The notes beneath the pieces are model-generated. The model saw nothing but the letters and a program-made list of their open reading frames with translations. It searched no databases and was not told where the DNA came from. The position numbers were made by a program, and so were the translations under genes. Below, in pieces: positions 37,249 through 46,970 of a DNA stretch of 64,000 nucleotides (position 1 is its first letter; each line of letters opens with the position of its first letter). Origin of the DNA: Cognatundibacterium curvum. Its GTDB lineage: Bacteria; Pseudomonadota; Gammaproteobacteria; Burkholderiales; Burkholderiaceae_D. The DNA lies in the NCBI RefSeq assembly GCF_014284235.1, contig NZ_JACOGD010000001.1:496001-560000 (forward strand). The letters are read 5' to 3'.

Positions 37249-38490
37249 TCAGACTTTTGCAAAGATCAGGGTGCCGTTTGTTCCACCAAAACCAAACGAA
37301 TTTTTCATCGCATAATCGATCTTGACGTCTCTCGCTACATTGGCACAGTAGTCGAGATCACATTCAGGATCCTGATTAAAGATGTTGATCGTTGGCGGTG
37401 AAAGCTGGTGATGCACAGCCAGTACCGTGAAAACAGATTCCAGACCACCCGCACCACCGAGCAAATGCCCGGTCATGGATTTGGTGGAATTGACTGTCAG
37501 CTTGTAGGCATGATCACCGTAAGCAGCTTTGATCGCATCCGTTTCGTTTTTATCACCCAGAGGCGTCGATGTGCCATGCGCATTCAGATATTGAATCTGA
37601 TTCGCATTCAGGCCTGCATTTTTCAATGCATTGACCATACTGCGGCGCGGACCATCCATGCTAGGGGAAGTGATATGGTAGGCATCGCCACTCATGCCGA
37701 AGCCAACGACTTCTGCATAAATTTTGGCACCGCGTGCTTTCGCATGCTCATACTCTTCCAGCATCATGACACCGGCACCTTCACCAAGCACAAAGCCATC
37801 GCGGTCTTTATCCCACGGACGCGATGCCGTTGCCGGATCATCGTTACGTGAAGACAAAGCACGCGCTGACGCAAATCCACCCAGTCCCAGCGGGGAAATC
37901 GTGGACTCAGCACCACCGGCTATCATCGCATCCGCATCACCGTATTCAATCATACGGGCAGCAGAACCGATGCAATGCAGACCTGTGGTACAGGCTGTGA
38001 CGATCGCAAGATTTGGCCCCTTCAGACCATACTTGATCGACAGGTGACCGGAAATCATGTTGATAATCGAGGCTGGCACAAAGAAAGGACTGATGCGGCG
38101 TGGGCCACGTTCGATCAGCGTTTCCTTGGTTTCTTCTATCATAGGCAAGCCGCCGATACCAGAACCCACGATCACGCCGACGCGATCAGCATTTTCTTCT
38201 GTGACAGTGAAACCACTATCCTGAAACGCCTGCATCCCGGCAGCTATGCCGAAATGGATGAAGGTATCCATGTTACGGGCTTCTTTTGCCGGCAGATATT
38301 CCTCGACATTGAAGCCTTTCACTTCTCCCGCGAAATGCGTGGAAAAGGGAGTTGCATCAAATTTGGTGATCGTGGCAATACCTGACTGGCCAGCCTTAAC
38401 AGCATCCCAGGCACTGGAAATTGTATTGCCTACTGGCGAGACACATCCCAGACCGGTTACCACGACACGACGTTTAAGCGTACGACTCAA
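37249..38490 (-). CDS. fabF: 3-oxoacyl-ACP synthase II
   Basis: The 413-residue condensing enzyme elongates acyl-ACP with malonyl-ACP. The active-site Cys is in TACTTGLHC, and the two catalytic His lie in [11 protein letters not shown] and [12 protein letters not shown]; the [11 protein letters not shown] end is typical. It follows acpP by 34 bp at the end of the plsX-fabHDG-acpP-fabF operon and is followed by a strong terminator. Confidence 0.96.
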   Translation of the reverse strand: MSRTLKRRVVVTGLGCVSPVGNTISSAWDAVKAGQSGIATITKFDATPFSTHFAGEVKGFNVEEYLPAKEARNMDTFIHFGIAAGMQAFQDSGFTVTEENADRVGVIVGSGIGGLPMIEETKETLIERGPRRISPFFVPASIINMISGHLSIKYGLKGPNLAIVTACTTGLHCIGSAARMIEYGDADAMIAGGAESTISPLGLGGFASARALSSRNDDPATASRPWDKDRDGFVLGEGAGVMMLEEYEHAKARGAKIYAEVVGFGMSGDAYHITSPSMDGPRRSMVNALKNAGLNANQIQYLNAHGTSTPLGDKNETDAIKAAYGDHAYKLTVNSTKSMTGHLLGGAGGLESVFTVLAVHHQLSPPTINIFNQDPECDLDYCANVARDVKIDYAMKNSFGFGGTNGTLIFAKV

Positions 38491-38524
38491 GCGCTTCTCC
38501 TGGATTTAAAAACGGGGTAATGAA

Positions 38525-38764
38525 TTACGCCTTGAGGTGTGCAGTTGCGTAATCAATCGCTTGTTGCACTGTTGTGATTTTTTCTGCTTGCTCGTCAGGG
38601 ATTTCCATTTCGAATTCGTCTTCGAGCGCCATCACCAGCTCAACTGTATCCAGGGAATCAGCACCCAGATCATCAACGAAAGAGGATTCGTTTTTGATGT
38701 CAGCTTCAGCGACGCCCAGTTGTTCAGCGACGATTTTCTTAACGCGTTGTTCGATATCGGACAT
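38525..38764 (-). CDS. acpP: Acyl carrier protein
   Basis: This 79-residue acidic protein starts [17 protein letters not shown], with Ser37 in [15 protein letters not shown] as the phosphopantetheine attachment site. The start at 38764 is supported by ACTGGAG upstream; eight extra residues to 38788 are not expected in AcpP. It carries growing acyl chains for the neighbouring Fab enzymes. Confidence 0.97.
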   Translation of the reverse strand: MSDIEQRVKKIVAEQLGVAEADIKNESSFVDDLGADSLDTVELVMALEDEFEMEIPDEQAEKITTVQQAIDYATAHLKA

Positions 38765-38815
38765 GTGTATCTCCAGTGAAAAAATCAAAAATAAGGGCCT
38801 ACAGAAAGTGCGCGC

Positions 38816-38846
38816 ATTTTAGCAGGTTTGTAGACAAAAAATGCAA
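38816..38846 (-). promoter_or_regulatory. Likely acpP promoter with extended -10
   Basis: On the minus strand TGCTAAAAT (extended -10 with TAAAAT at 38821-38816) lies about 50 bp before acpP. A TTGCAT element at 38846-38841 is a candidate -35, although its 19-base spacing is long. The 234-bp fabG-acpP gap would allow acpP to be expressed above the rest of the operon. Confidence 0.5.
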
Positions 38847-38998
38847 GACCCAATTTATTTAGTCATAACTCCGCTTAAAATCGGCGAAATGTCTAACTTT
38901 TACCAACAAACTACCAGATACCCGCACAAAACCGTTCCAGGCTGAAATGACAGTAAACAATCAAGTCAGCAGAATCCGGCTATGCCGGTATCCTGTTT

Positions 38999-39751
38999 TT
39001 AAGCCAGGTACATCCCGCCATTTACATGCAGGGTGGTACCGGTAATATATCCGGCATCAGGTGAAGCCAGGAATACTGTCGCGGCGGCGATATCTTCCGG
39101 GCGACCGAGTTTCGCCATCGGAATCTGCACCAAAATTGCCGCTTTTTGCTCATCGCTGAGCGCCTTAGTCATATCGGTATCAATGAAACCGGGCGCAATA
39201 CAGTTAACCGTGATATTCCGGCTACCGATCTCACGCGCTAATGCACGACTCATGCCAGCCACACCAGCTTTGGCCGCCGCATAGTTCATTTGCCCCGGAT
39301 TACCGGATGAGCCGACCACAGAAGTGATGTTAATGATACGGCCATGTTTGGCTTTCATCATGCCACGCAAAACTGCACGCGACAGGCGCGCGACCGAATT
39401 CAGATTGGTGGTGATCACATTATCCCAATCCTCTTCCTTCATGCGCATCGCCAGCTGATCCTGGGTAATGCCCGCATTATTGACGAGTATGGACAGGCTG
39501 CCGAATTCTTTTTGAATTTCATCAACCAGGCCCGAGCAACGCTCTACGTCGTTAACATTAAAAGCGACGCCCTTACCCGCTTCCGGACTGATTTCAGCGA
39601 GGTAAGCAGAAATTGCCTGCGCGCCGGATTCTGTGGTTGCAGTACCAATCACTTTGGCACCAGCCTGCGCCAGCGCAACAGCAATCGCCTTACCTATACC
39701 GCGTGATGCGCCGGTAACCAGCGCTACTTGATTTGCTAATGCCTGAGTCAT
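38999..39751 (-). CDS. fabG: 3-oxoacyl-ACP reductase
   Basis: The 250-residue SDR enzyme reduces 3-oxoacyl-ACP with NADPH. The cofactor loop TGASRGIGKAIA, the NNAG motif (LVNNAGITQD), the catalytic Ser in NITSVVGSSGNPGQ and the YAAAK motif are all present, and it ends HVNGGMYLA. Its ATG overlaps the fabD stop by 4 bp. Confidence 0.96.
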   Translation of the reverse strand: MTQALANQVALVTGASRGIGKAIAVALAQAGAKVIGTATTESGAQAISAYLAEISPEAGKGVAFNVNDVERCSGLVDEIQKEFGSLSILVNNAGITQDQLAMRMKEEDWDNVITTNLNSVARLSRAVLRGMMKAKHGRIINITSVVGSSGNPGQMNYAAAKAGVAGMSRALAREIGSRNITVNCIAPGFIDTDMTKALSDEQKAAILVQIPMAKLGRPEDIAAATVFLASPDAGYITGTTLHVNGGMYLA

Positions 39752-40680
39752 TTCAATAATTCCAAGACTTTTTCTAAACTTGCCTGATCAAAAATAGTAT
39801 CACCGACCAATTCGCCCTGTATGCGCTTAGTCAAACCGCTCAATACTTTACCCGGACCGCATTCAATCACATGACTGATACCAGCCTGATGCATAGCCTG
39901 TATGGTTTCCACCCAACGCACAGGACTCGCCGCCTGACGCACCAATGCATCCTTAATCGCTGCCGTATCATTGACTATCGCCACATCGACATTATTAATT
40001 AACGCGATTTCTGGTGCAGAAAAATTCAACCCGGCCATATACGCCTGCAAACGATCTGAGGCTGGCTTCAGCAACGAGGAATGGAATGGTGCAGACACTG
40101 GCAATGGCAATGCGCGCTTGGCACCTTTGGCCTTGGCGATTTCACAGGCGCGCTCAACCGCGGCCTTGGCACCGGCGATCACCACCTGCGCCGGCGCATT
40201 GAAGTTAACCGCCTCAACCACCTCACCCTGCGCCGCTTCAGAGCAAGCCGCTTTCACATCTTCATCACTCAGACCCAGTATCGCTGCCATGCCACCCTGC
40301 CCAACCGGTACCGCCTCTTGCATCGCCTGAGCACGGAAGCGCACCAGCGGCACTGCATCTTTAAAGGCGATCACACCAGCTGCTACCAGCGCGGAATATT
40401 CGCCCAAGCTATGACCGGCAACCAGGCGCGGCACTTCACCACCTGCAGCGATCCAGGCGCGATAGCAAGCTACCGCTGCAGTCAGCATCACCGGTTGTGT
40501 ATTGGTCGTCAGGTCCAGCGCTTCTTTCGGGCCCTCAGCGATCAATTTACCCAGGTCAAATCCCAATGCGTCAGAGGCTTCCGCAACGGTTGCCTGCACC
40601 ACAGGATTATCAGCAAAGCCATTGAGCATGCCGATAGCCTGAGAACCCTGACCGGGAAAAACAAATGCAAATTGGGTCAT
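39748..40680 (-). CDS. fabD: Malonyl-CoA:ACP transacylase
   Basis: The 310-residue acyltransferase moves malonyl from CoA to ACP. FVFPGQGSQAIGML is the N-terminal motif, GHSLGEYSALV carries the catalytic Ser, and SAPFHSSLL supplies the catalytic His. It ends in the typical ECGPGKVLSGL block. It lies about 105 bp downstream of fabH and is coupled to fabG. Confidence 0.96.
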   Translation of the reverse strand: MTQFAFVFPGQGSQAIGMLNGFADNPVVQATVAEASDALGFDLGKLIAEGPKEALDLTTNTQPVMLTAAVACYRAWIAAGGEVPRLVAGHSLGEYSALVAAGVIAFKDAVPLVRFRAQAMQEAVPVGQGGMAAILGLSDEDVKAACSEAAQGEVVEAVNFNAPAQVVIAGAKAAVERACEIAKAKGAKRALPLPVSAPFHSSLLKPASDRLQAYMAGLNFSAPEIALINNVDVAIVNDTAAIKDALVRQAASPVRWVETIQAMHQAGISHVIECGPGKVLSGLTKRIQGELVGDTIFDQASLEKVLELLK

Positions 40681-40785
40681 TTTTCTAAGTCTCTCTTTAT
40701 CGAATAATAGAAATGAATTTCTTTTTCCTTAATACTTCACCATACCGCAGCGTTTGCGCAAACTCAGGCCGCAAACGCTCCAACA

Positions 40786-41772
40786 TTACATCTGTACGAT
40801 AGCCGCACCCCAGGTAAAGCCGCCGCCTACACCTTCCAGCAAGACTTTATGTCCGGGCTGCACACGGCCATCACGCACGGCCAGATCCAGTGCCAGCGGT
40901 ATCGACGCGGCCGAGGTATTACCATGTTGATCTACGGTGACCACCAGCTTCTCCAGCGGCAGACGCATTTTCTTTGCAGTGCTTTGCATAATGCGGATAT
41001 TGGCCTGATGCGGGATCAGCCAGTCGATATCACTGGCTTGCAGTCCAGCCAGTTCCAGCGCCTCATTCGCCACTTTCTCCAGCACCGTCACCGCCAGCTT
41101 AAATACTGCCTGACCATCCATATGCAGATAGGCACTGCCCGCTACCACACCCTGCTCCACATTTCCTGGCACGCACAGAATATCCTGATAGCTGCCATCA
41201 GCATGCAGCTTGGTCGCCAGCACACCCGGCGTTTCCGAGCGAGACATCACCACCGCACCGGCACCGTCACCAAACAACACGCAAGTGGTACGGTCTTCAA
41301 AATTCAAAATACGCGAAAATACTTCAGCACCAATCACCAGTACGTTTTTGTGGGCACCGGATTTAATCATGCTGTCGGCTACCGCCATCGCATACATAAA
41401 TCCACTGCACACCGCCTGCACGTCCATAGCCGCTGCACCATTCTGAATTCCCAGCTTGTTCTGCACTACACAGGCAGTACTTGGAAATCCACCGAGAAAA
41501 TCCGGTGTCGAGGTCGCGAGGATAATCATGTCGATATCAGAAGCAGTCATGTGCGCCGCTTCAAGCGCACGTTTTGCAGCTTCTGTACCCAGATCACTGG
41601 CTTTTACACCAGGCTCTGCATAATGACGGGAGGCGATGCCACTGCGGGAAAAAATCCAGTCGTGCGAAGTTTCTATCCCTTTAGCGGCAAGCTGCTCTGC
41701 CAACTCATGATTACTGACTGCTTTAGGCGGCAGATAACTGCCGGTACCGATAATTTTGCTGAAAAAAGTCAT
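40786..41772 (-). CDS. fabH: 3-oxoacyl-ACP synthase III
   Basis: The 328-residue enzyme starts fatty-acid synthesis by condensing acetyl-CoA with malonyl-ACP. The catalytic triad is in [10 protein letters not shown] (Cys), IPHQANIRI (His) and GNTSAASIP (Asn). [13 protein letters not shown] is the standard N-terminus. Its start overlaps the plsX stop by 4 bp. Confidence 0.96.
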   Translation of the reverse strand: MTFFSKIIGTGSYLPPKAVSNHELAEQLAAKGIETSHDWIFSRSGIASRHYAEPGVKASDLGTEAAKRALEAAHMTASDIDMIILATSTPDFLGGFPSTACVVQNKLGIQNGAAAMDVQAVCSGFMYAMAVADSMIKSGAHKNVLVIGAEVFSRILNFEDRTTCVLFGDGAGAVVMSRSETPGVLATKLHADGSYQDILCVPGNVEQGVVAGSAYLHMDGQAVFKLAVTVLEKVANEALELAGLQASDIDWLIPHQANIRIMQSTAKKMRLPLEKLVVTVDQHGNTSAASIPLALDLAVRDGRVQPGHKVLLEGVGGGFTWGAAIVQM

Positions 41773-42845
41773 GCGGTTTTTTGTATCAGTGGTTCGTTAT
41801 ATTCAGGCGAAGCCGGGTCTGCCACCGGCATCAGTTTCGCCATCGAAGTCGAGATACGGGTGAGTACATCATTTTTTGCAGCGTCAAACGCCCGCTGTAT
41901 CGCCCACTCGTAACTGTATTTATCCGCACTGCCATGACTCTTAAATACCAGACCGCGCAGACCCAGCAGGCTGCCGCCGTTGTAATTCGAGGGGTTCATG
42001 GTACGTGAGATAGATTTCAATGCGCCGCGTGCAATCAATGCACCCAGCATATTGAGGGGATTACTTTTGAATGCATCGGTCAGGGTGGTTTTTACAAAAC
42101 GCCCCATGCCTTCCGCTGCTTTCAGGGTCACATTACCGACGAAGCCATCGCAAACCACGATATCGGTAGTACCCTTGAAAATGTCATTGCCTTCTACGTT
42201 GCCATAGAAGTTCAGCAGGCCACGCTCATGGTCTGCACGCAGCAAGACTGCGGTTTTTTTGACCACGTCATTGCCTTTAATATCTTCCTCACCCACGTTC
42301 AGCAAGCCTATGGTAGGACGCTCATTGCCTTCCAGCGCAGAAACCAGGGCAGATCCCATAATTGCAAACTGATGTAAGTGCAAAGGTTCGCAATCGACGT
42401 TAGCGCCGAGATCCAGCATATAAGTGGGACGATTTTTTTGATTCGGCAACATGCTGCAAATCGCAGGACGATCCACGCCCTGCATGGTTTTCAGCACATA
42501 GCGCGATACGGCCATCAGGGCACCGGTATTACCGGCGGAGACGCAAGCCTGTGCTGCACCCTCTTTCACCTGGGTCAGCGCGACACGCATAGAAGAATCT
42601 TTTTTACGGCGCAATGCAATCTCGACCGGATCATCCATGGCGACCACTTCGGACGCATGGATCACCTTCAGACGCGGATGATTGCTCGCATGGTTCTTTT
42701 TCAGCTCTTCCTGAACTTCAGATTCCAGGCCAACCAGCAGGAACTCGACATCCGGTTCGCGATTGGCAAAGGCAACGGCTGCTGCCACAGTAACCGCAGG
42801 CCCATGATCCCCGCCCATGCAGTCAATGGAAATTTTTATTGTCAT
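41769..42845 (-). CDS. plsX: Phosphate acyltransferase PlsX
   Basis: The 358-residue enzyme makes acyl-phosphate from acyl-ACP for phospholipid synthesis. [20 protein letters not shown] is the signature start, followed by [10 protein letters not shown] and [18 protein letters not shown]. It begins the fatty-acid gene block and is separated from rpmF by 248 bp that include a hairpin. Confidence 0.95.
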   Translation of the reverse strand: MTIKISIDCMGGDHGPAVTVAAAVAFANREPDVEFLLVGLESEVQEELKKNHASNHPRLKVIHASEVVAMDDPVEIALRRKKDSSMRVALTQVKEGAAQACVSAGNTGALMAVSRYVLKTMQGVDRPAICSMLPNQKNRPTYMLDLGANVDCEPLHLHQFAIMGSALVSALEGNERPTIGLLNVGEEDIKGNDVVKKTAVLLRADHERGLLNFYGNVEGNDIFKGTTDIVVCDGFVGNVTLKAAEGMGRFVKTTLTDAFKSNPLNMLGALIARGALKSISRTMNPSNYNGGSLLGLRGLVFKSHGSADKYSYEWAIQRAFDAAKNDVLTRISTSMAKLMPVADPASPEYNEPLIQKTA

Positions 42846-43033
42846 GTAGTATTACGCAACTTCAAGCCGAAACGCCTAGTGTATCAAATTAGAGGACTAT
42901 TTCAGTTATTTTCATTGCTAATTTGCAAGTATTTAATAAAAAAACCGGCAAAACAAGGTTTTTACCGGCACCGGTGCTGCAAAATTTTCAAGAAAACCTG
43001 TTCATCAGCATGAATCCCGGAAAAATTTGCCCA

Positions 43034-43078
43034 TAAAAAAAGCGGCGCCAAGTTCTAGACTTGTCACGCCGCTCTTTT
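43034..43078 (-). terminator. Hairpin between rpmF and plsX
   Basis: AGCGGCG (43041-43047) pairs with CGCCGCT (43067-43073), with an inner CAAGT/ACTTG stem. On the minus strand seven T follow directly. It is a likely terminator or attenuator separating yceD-rpmF from plsX. Confidence 0.75.
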
Positions 43079-43093
43079 TACCAAGAAAACGAA

Positions 43094-43276
43094 TTATTCG
43101 TCGTTCTTAGTTTTCAATACTTTACGACCACGGTAAAAGCCGTTAGGGCTGATGTGGTGACGCAGATGTGTCTCACCAGTTGTTGGCTCGATACCTAACT
43201 GTGGTGCAGTCAGGAAATCGTGGGAACGGTGCATGCCACGCTTGGATGGGGACTTTTTATTTTGCTGAACTGCCAT
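43094..43276 (-). CDS. rpmF: 50S ribosomal protein L32
   Basis: The 60-residue basic protein starts [20 protein letters not shown] and continues with [21 protein letters not shown], the L32 pattern without zinc-binding cysteines. A frame extended to 43366 adds residues foreign to L32. It sits between yceD and plsX, the usual order. Confidence 0.96.
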   Translation of the reverse strand: MAVQQNKKSPSKRGMHRSHDFLTAPQLGIEPTTGETHLRHHISPNGFYRGRKVLKTKNDE

Positions 43277-43414
43277 GATAACTCCTAATACTTCAAAAAA
43301 TGTTTCTAAAAATTTACACACCTGGCTAAAGAATGCGCACATCGCAATGCGAACATCGCCAACCAAGAATCCCTAACAATACTTCGACCTGAGTGTTTTT
43401 TCAGAATAATGCCA

Positions 43415-43939
43415 CTAGGTACGCCCATTTATTGTCTTCAGCACGGCAAACGGCGATTCTTTTTTACCGACTTCTGCGTCAATCCCTGCAGTAGGTTTTG
43501 CTGAAGCCAACGATACATCCGGGCATACTGCATGTTTGGGCGATTGGGGTATTGCCAGCAGCGCCTCATCCTCTATCAAATCCATGATATTGAACGTTTT
43601 ACTGCCTACTACAACATCGACCTCGTCATCTTCTAGCAATGCCTCAATTTCATCAGCATTTTCTTCGTTTTTGGCGAGTATCAATACAGACTCTGAGTCT
43701 ATCTCATATGCAAACGGAGCCAGACAACGCTGGCAATTCAGATTCACACTACCAGTCACACTCAGTATCAGGCGGGGATGCCCCAGCTGATCTTTTCCGC
43801 CAGTCAGAGACCAATTCAGACTCCCTTCGGTGCCTGTACATTCCTCAGCCAGACGGGGTAAATCTGCGACCAGTATGCTTCCAGAACGCTGCTCTTCGAG
43901 CCGGCAAAACGTGAAAGCGTCAATCACAAAAGCTTGCAT
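43415..43939 (-). CDS. yceD: YceD/DUF177 protein (23S rRNA accumulation)
   Basis: This 174-residue protein carries the DUF177 pattern, including the CxxC-like LNCQRCLAPFAYEI segment and the acidic EENADEIEALLEDDEVDVV stretch, and ends near the ribosomal gene rpmF. YceD affects 23S rRNA accumulation in E. coli and plants. It is 138 bp upstream of rpmF and is preceded by a clear promoter. Confidence 0.88.
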   Translation of the reverse strand: MQAFVIDAFTFCRLEEQRSGSILVADLPRLAEECTGTEGSLNWSLTGGKDQLGHPRLILSVTGSVNLNCQRCLAPFAYEIDSESVLILAKNEENADEIEALLEDDEVDVVVGSKTFNIMDLIEDEALLAIPQSPKHAVCPDVSLASAKPTAGIDAEVGKKESPFAVLKTINGRT

Positions 43940-43967
43940 AGGATTATTTGAACCCAGAAAACCTGCG

Positions 43968-43997
43968 ATAATAACAGCACTTGCGCTTCTTAGTCAA
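43968..43997 (-). promoter_or_regulatory. Sigma-70-type promoter of yceD-rpmF
   Basis: On the minus strand TTGACT (43997-43992) and TATTAT (43973-43968) are spaced by 18 bases, about 30 bp before the yceD ATG. Confidence 0.65.
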
Positions 43998-44123
43998 AGG
44001 TCAGGCCGATTTTTTCAGAAAAATCATACGCTTGCGGTGCATTTTTACTGTTCAGCACACAAGCAAAGTCTGACCCGGCATCAGCGCAGCATCTCTGACA
44101 CTACTCAACGCCAGCCAACAACG

Positions 44124-44720
44124 ATGATAAACCCGACAATTATACTGGCTTCCAGCTCTGCTTACCGCAAAGAATTACTATCCAGACTGCAACTACCGTT
44201 TCTGAGTATCGCGCCTGACATCGATGAGTCGCCCAAGCCCGGCGAAGGTCCGGCCGATACCGCCTTACGCCTGGCACAGCAAAAAGCAGCTGCCATCGCG
44301 CAATTGCATCCCGAATCCTTAGTGATAGGCTCAGATCAGGTTGCCACGCTGGATGATTTGCAAATCGGAAAACCGGGCAATCATGCCAATGCGCTCAAAC
44401 AATTGCAATTGATGCGAGGCCGTGAAGTGATTTTCCATACCGCGCTATGTCTGCTCGACAGCAGACAGCAGGCGCCCCAGCCTTTACAATTGCGCAATGT
44501 ACAGACCCGGGTCCAATTCCGGGATCTCAGTGATGCAGAACTGGATGCCTACCTGCATCTGGAACAGCCTTACGACTGCGCAGGCAGCGCAAAGAATGAA
44601 GCACTGGGCATCAGTATTCTGTCTGCAATCCATAGCGATGATCCGACCGCATTGACTGGCCTGCCACTGATTGCGCTGACTGATATGCTGCGCCACGCTG
44701 GCGTGCGCTTCTTTAGCTGA
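44124..44720 (+). CDS. Maf-family nucleotide pyrophosphatase
   Basis: The 198-residue protein begins MINPTIILASSSAYRKELLSRL, the Maf signature, with the later SDQVATLDD segment and SAKNEALGIS block. Maf proteins hydrolyse non-canonical or modified nucleoside triphosphates; placement next to yceD/rpmF fits the YceF (7-methyl-GTP) subgroup. The start at 44124 is chosen because the frame upstream to 43830 overlaps yceD and gives unrelated sequence. Confidence 0.9.
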   Translation: MINPTIILASSSAYRKELLSRLQLPFLSIAPDIDESPKPGEGPADTALRLAQQKAAAIAQLHPESLVIGSDQVATLDDLQIGKPGNHANALKQLQLMRGREVIFHTALCLLDSRQQAPQPLQLRNVQTRVQFRDLSDAELDAYLHLEQPYDCAGSAKNEALGISILSAIHSDDPTALTGLPLIALTDMLRHAGVRFFS

Positions 44721-44746
44721 ACTCCGCCTGCTGCAAACCGGCCGCT

Positions 44747-44786
44747 CCCGAATACCCGAATACCCGAATACCCGAATACCCGAATA
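44747..44786. repeat. Five perfect 8-bp tandem repeats (CCCGAATA)
   Basis: CCCGAATA occurs five times head to tail, followed by a degenerate sixth unit CACAAATA. It lies between maf and the RsmI-like gene, ending 28 bp before the latter's start codon. Copy number could change by slippage. Confidence 0.95.
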
Positions 44787-44814
44787 CACAAATATCCAAA
44801 GAACACTCACCCCT

Positions 44815-45573
44815 ATGACGAAAACCGGCACCTTATTTTTGATTCCCAACACCCTGGGCCAGTGCGAGACGCAACAAACCAGCCTGCTGCGCAATATCAT
44901 TCCCGAAGCGGTACAGCAAATGTCCTCGCAACTCGGCTACCTGGTCGCGGAAAACGCCAAGACCACGCGCGCCTACCTGAAATTCCTGGCCCAGCAGCAT
45001 CCTTTACGACTGGCCATGCAAGAAATTCAGATACAAGAATTGAATGTCAATACCCCGGCCCAGGCATTAGAAGGCTTATTGCAGCCCCTGCTACAAGGGC
45101 ATGATGTCGGCCTGATTTCTGAAGCCGGTGTGCCTGCCGTGGCCGATCCGGGCGCCAATCTGGTCAGACTGGCGCATAGCAAGGGCATTGAGGTACGCCC
45201 GCTGGTCGGCCCGTCTTCGCTATTGTTGGCACTGATGGGCAGTGGCCTCAATGGTCAGAGTTTCGCGTTTCATGGCTATCTCCCGACCGACGCCGCATTG
45301 CGCGCCAAACGCATCAAGGAACTGGAAGACCGCTCACGCAAGGAAAAGCAAACCCAGTTGCTGATAGAAACCCCTTACCGCAACGCAGCCATGCTGGAAG
45401 CACTGGCAACGCAATGCCAACCGTCCACCCTGATCTGTGTCGCCACCGATCTGACCCTGGCCAGCGAATCCATACGCACCCTGAGCGCAGCGGAATGGAA
45501 GAAGAAATTGACCACCAACCAGGCACCGGACTTCCATAAAAAACCGACGGTATTTCTGTTCCTCGCCGCATAA
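44815..45573 (+). CDS. RsmI-like SAM-dependent methyltransferase
   Basis: The 252-residue protein has the tetrapyrrole-methylase fold seen in RsmI/YraL: GTLFLIPNTLG at the N-terminus, GHDVGLISEAGVPAVADPGANLVRLAH (SAM side) and VGPSSLLLALMGSGLNGQSFAFHGYLP. It is shorter than typical RsmI and the first residues differ, so it may be a paralogue of the 16S rRNA C1402 ribose methyltransferase with another target. ATG at 44815 has no strong ribosome site; tandem octamers lie just upstream. Confidence 0.8.
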   Translation: MTKTGTLFLIPNTLGQCETQQTSLLRNIIPEAVQQMSSQLGYLVAENAKTTRAYLKFLAQQHPLRLAMQEIQIQELNVNTPAQALEGLLQPLLQGHDVGLISEAGVPAVADPGANLVRLAHSKGIEVRPLVGPSSLLLALMGSGLNGQSFAFHGYLPTDAALRAKRIKELEDRSRKEKQTQLLIETPYRNAAMLEALATQCQPSTLICVATDLTLASESIRTLSAAEWKKKLTTNQAPDFHKKPTVFLFLAA

Positions 45574-45710
45574 AAACGCACGACCGGTTGATTTTTCTAA
45601 TTTCAGCTAAGATGGATGTTTTTAGGAAATGACGTAAAACAAGTCCAGTGCATCCCGGCATCACCTGTTTTACGCCCTCCCCTTACACGCAATCACTACC
45701 GGAGCCAAGC

Positions 45711-46871
45711 ATGCTGAATTTTGACTTTTACAATCCCACCCAGATCCTTTTCGGTCAAGGCAAGATTGCTGACCTCGACAAAGTCGTTCCCAAGGAAGCC
45801 AAGGTATTAGTGCTGTATGGCGGCGGCAGCATCAAGAAAAACGGTGTGTTTGACGAAGTCATGCAAGCCTTAGGGCTGCGCAGCGTCACAGAATTTTCTG
45901 GCATAGAACCCAATCCCAGCTACGAAACCTTAATGAAAGCCGTCGCCGTGGTGCGCGAACATGGCATCGACTTCTTGCTCGCAGTCGGCGGCGGCTCTGT
46001 CATCGATGGCACTAAATTCGTCGCAGCTGCCGCATTGTTTGAAGGCGAGGATCCATGGGCAATTCTGGAAAAGCGCGGCAACAATATCACCCGCGCCCTA
46101 CCCTTTGGCAGCGTACTGACCCTGCCCGCCACCGGTTCGGAAATGAATGCTGGCGCGGTCGTCACACGCCTGTCGCTACACGCCAAAATGGCGTTTTCCA
46201 GCCGCCACTGCTTTCCGCAGTTTTCGGTACTGGACCCAAGCAAAACCTTTAGCTTGCCGGTACGTCAGGTTGGCAATGGTGCGGTTGATGCCTTTGTGCA
46301 CGTGATGGAGCAATATCTGACTTACCCGGTCAACGCGCCAGTGCAGGACCGCTTTGCAGAAGGCATATTGCAGACTCTGATAGAAGAAGGCCCGAAAGCA
46401 CTCGCTAATCCGGACGATTATGAAGTACGCGCCAATCTGATGTGGTGTGCCACCATGGCACTGAACGGCGTGATTTCCACCGGCGTGCCGCAAGACTGGG
46501 CGACTCACATGATAGGCCACGAACTGACCGCATTGCATGGCCTCGATCATGCGCAAACACTGGCCATCGTACTGCCATCCATGCTCAGGGTACGCAAAGA
46601 TGCTAAACGCGCCAAACTGCTGCAATTTGCTGACAGAGTCTGGGGCCTGCGTGAAGGTGATGAAGATGCGCGCATCGAACAGGCGATCAGCCGCATGCAA
46701 GCCTACTTCGAGCAAATGGGCGTCAAAACCCGCCTGCGCGACTATGGCTTAAGTGCCGCCGATATTCCGGCCATCATCAGCGCACTGGAATCTCACCGCA
46801 TGATCGCGCTGGGTGAAAAACGCGAAGTCACGCCCGAGATTAGCCGTCAGGTGCTGGAGCTGAGCGTATAA
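45711..46871 (+). CDS. Iron-containing alcohol dehydrogenase (YqhD/BDH-like)
   Basis: The 386-residue group III dehydrogenase has LFGQGKIADLDKVVP and YGGGSIKKNG in the NAD(P)-binding part, GGGSVIDGTKFVA and LPATGSEMNAGAVVT, then metal ligands in DAFVHVMEQYL and the HMIGHELTALHGLDHAQTLAIV block. The GGGS-IDGTK pattern favours an NADPH-linked YqhD-like aldehyde reductase. GGAG lies 6 bases before the ATG at 45711; the frame to 45648 is an extension without support. Confidence 0.9.
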   Translation: MLNFDFYNPTQILFGQGKIADLDKVVPKEAKVLVLYGGGSIKKNGVFDEVMQALGLRSVTEFSGIEPNPSYETLMKAVAVVREHGIDFLLAVGGGSVIDGTKFVAAAALFEGEDPWAILEKRGNNITRALPFGSVLTLPATGSEMNAGAVVTRLSLHAKMAFSSRHCFPQFSVLDPSKTFSLPVRQVGNGAVDAFVHVMEQYLTYPVNAPVQDRFAEGILQTLIEEGPKALANPDDYEVRANLMWCATMALNGVISTGVPQDWATHMIGHELTALHGLDHAQTLAIVLPSMLRVRKDAKRAKLLQFADRVWGLREGDEDARIEQAISRMQAYFEQMGVKTRLRDYGLSAADIPAIISALESHRMIALGEKREVTPEISRQVLELSV

Positions 46872-46896
46872 GCTTAAGACCGCCGCCAGAAATAAC

Positions 46897-46930
46897 AACG
46901 CCCGCTGCATGACACAGCGGGCGTTTTTTT
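46897..46930 (+). terminator. Rho-independent terminator after the alcohol dehydrogenase gene
   Basis: AACGCCCGCTG (46897-46907) pairs perfectly with CAGCGGGCGTT (46915-46925) around CATGACA, followed by T-run to 46930. It lies between convergent genes. Confidence 0.9.
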
Positions 46931-46970
46931 CACAACAGGAATAACCAAGAATACTTAGGCGCTACAGCAC

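Noticed and set aside
40849-41913. 354-codon plus-strand open frame
   Set aside because: It lies opposite fabH and plsX, both certain genes; the product has no recognisable domain.
44747-44786. CRISPR-like tandem repeat
   Set aside because: Units are 8 bp with no spacers and no cas genes nearby; it is a simple tandem repeat.
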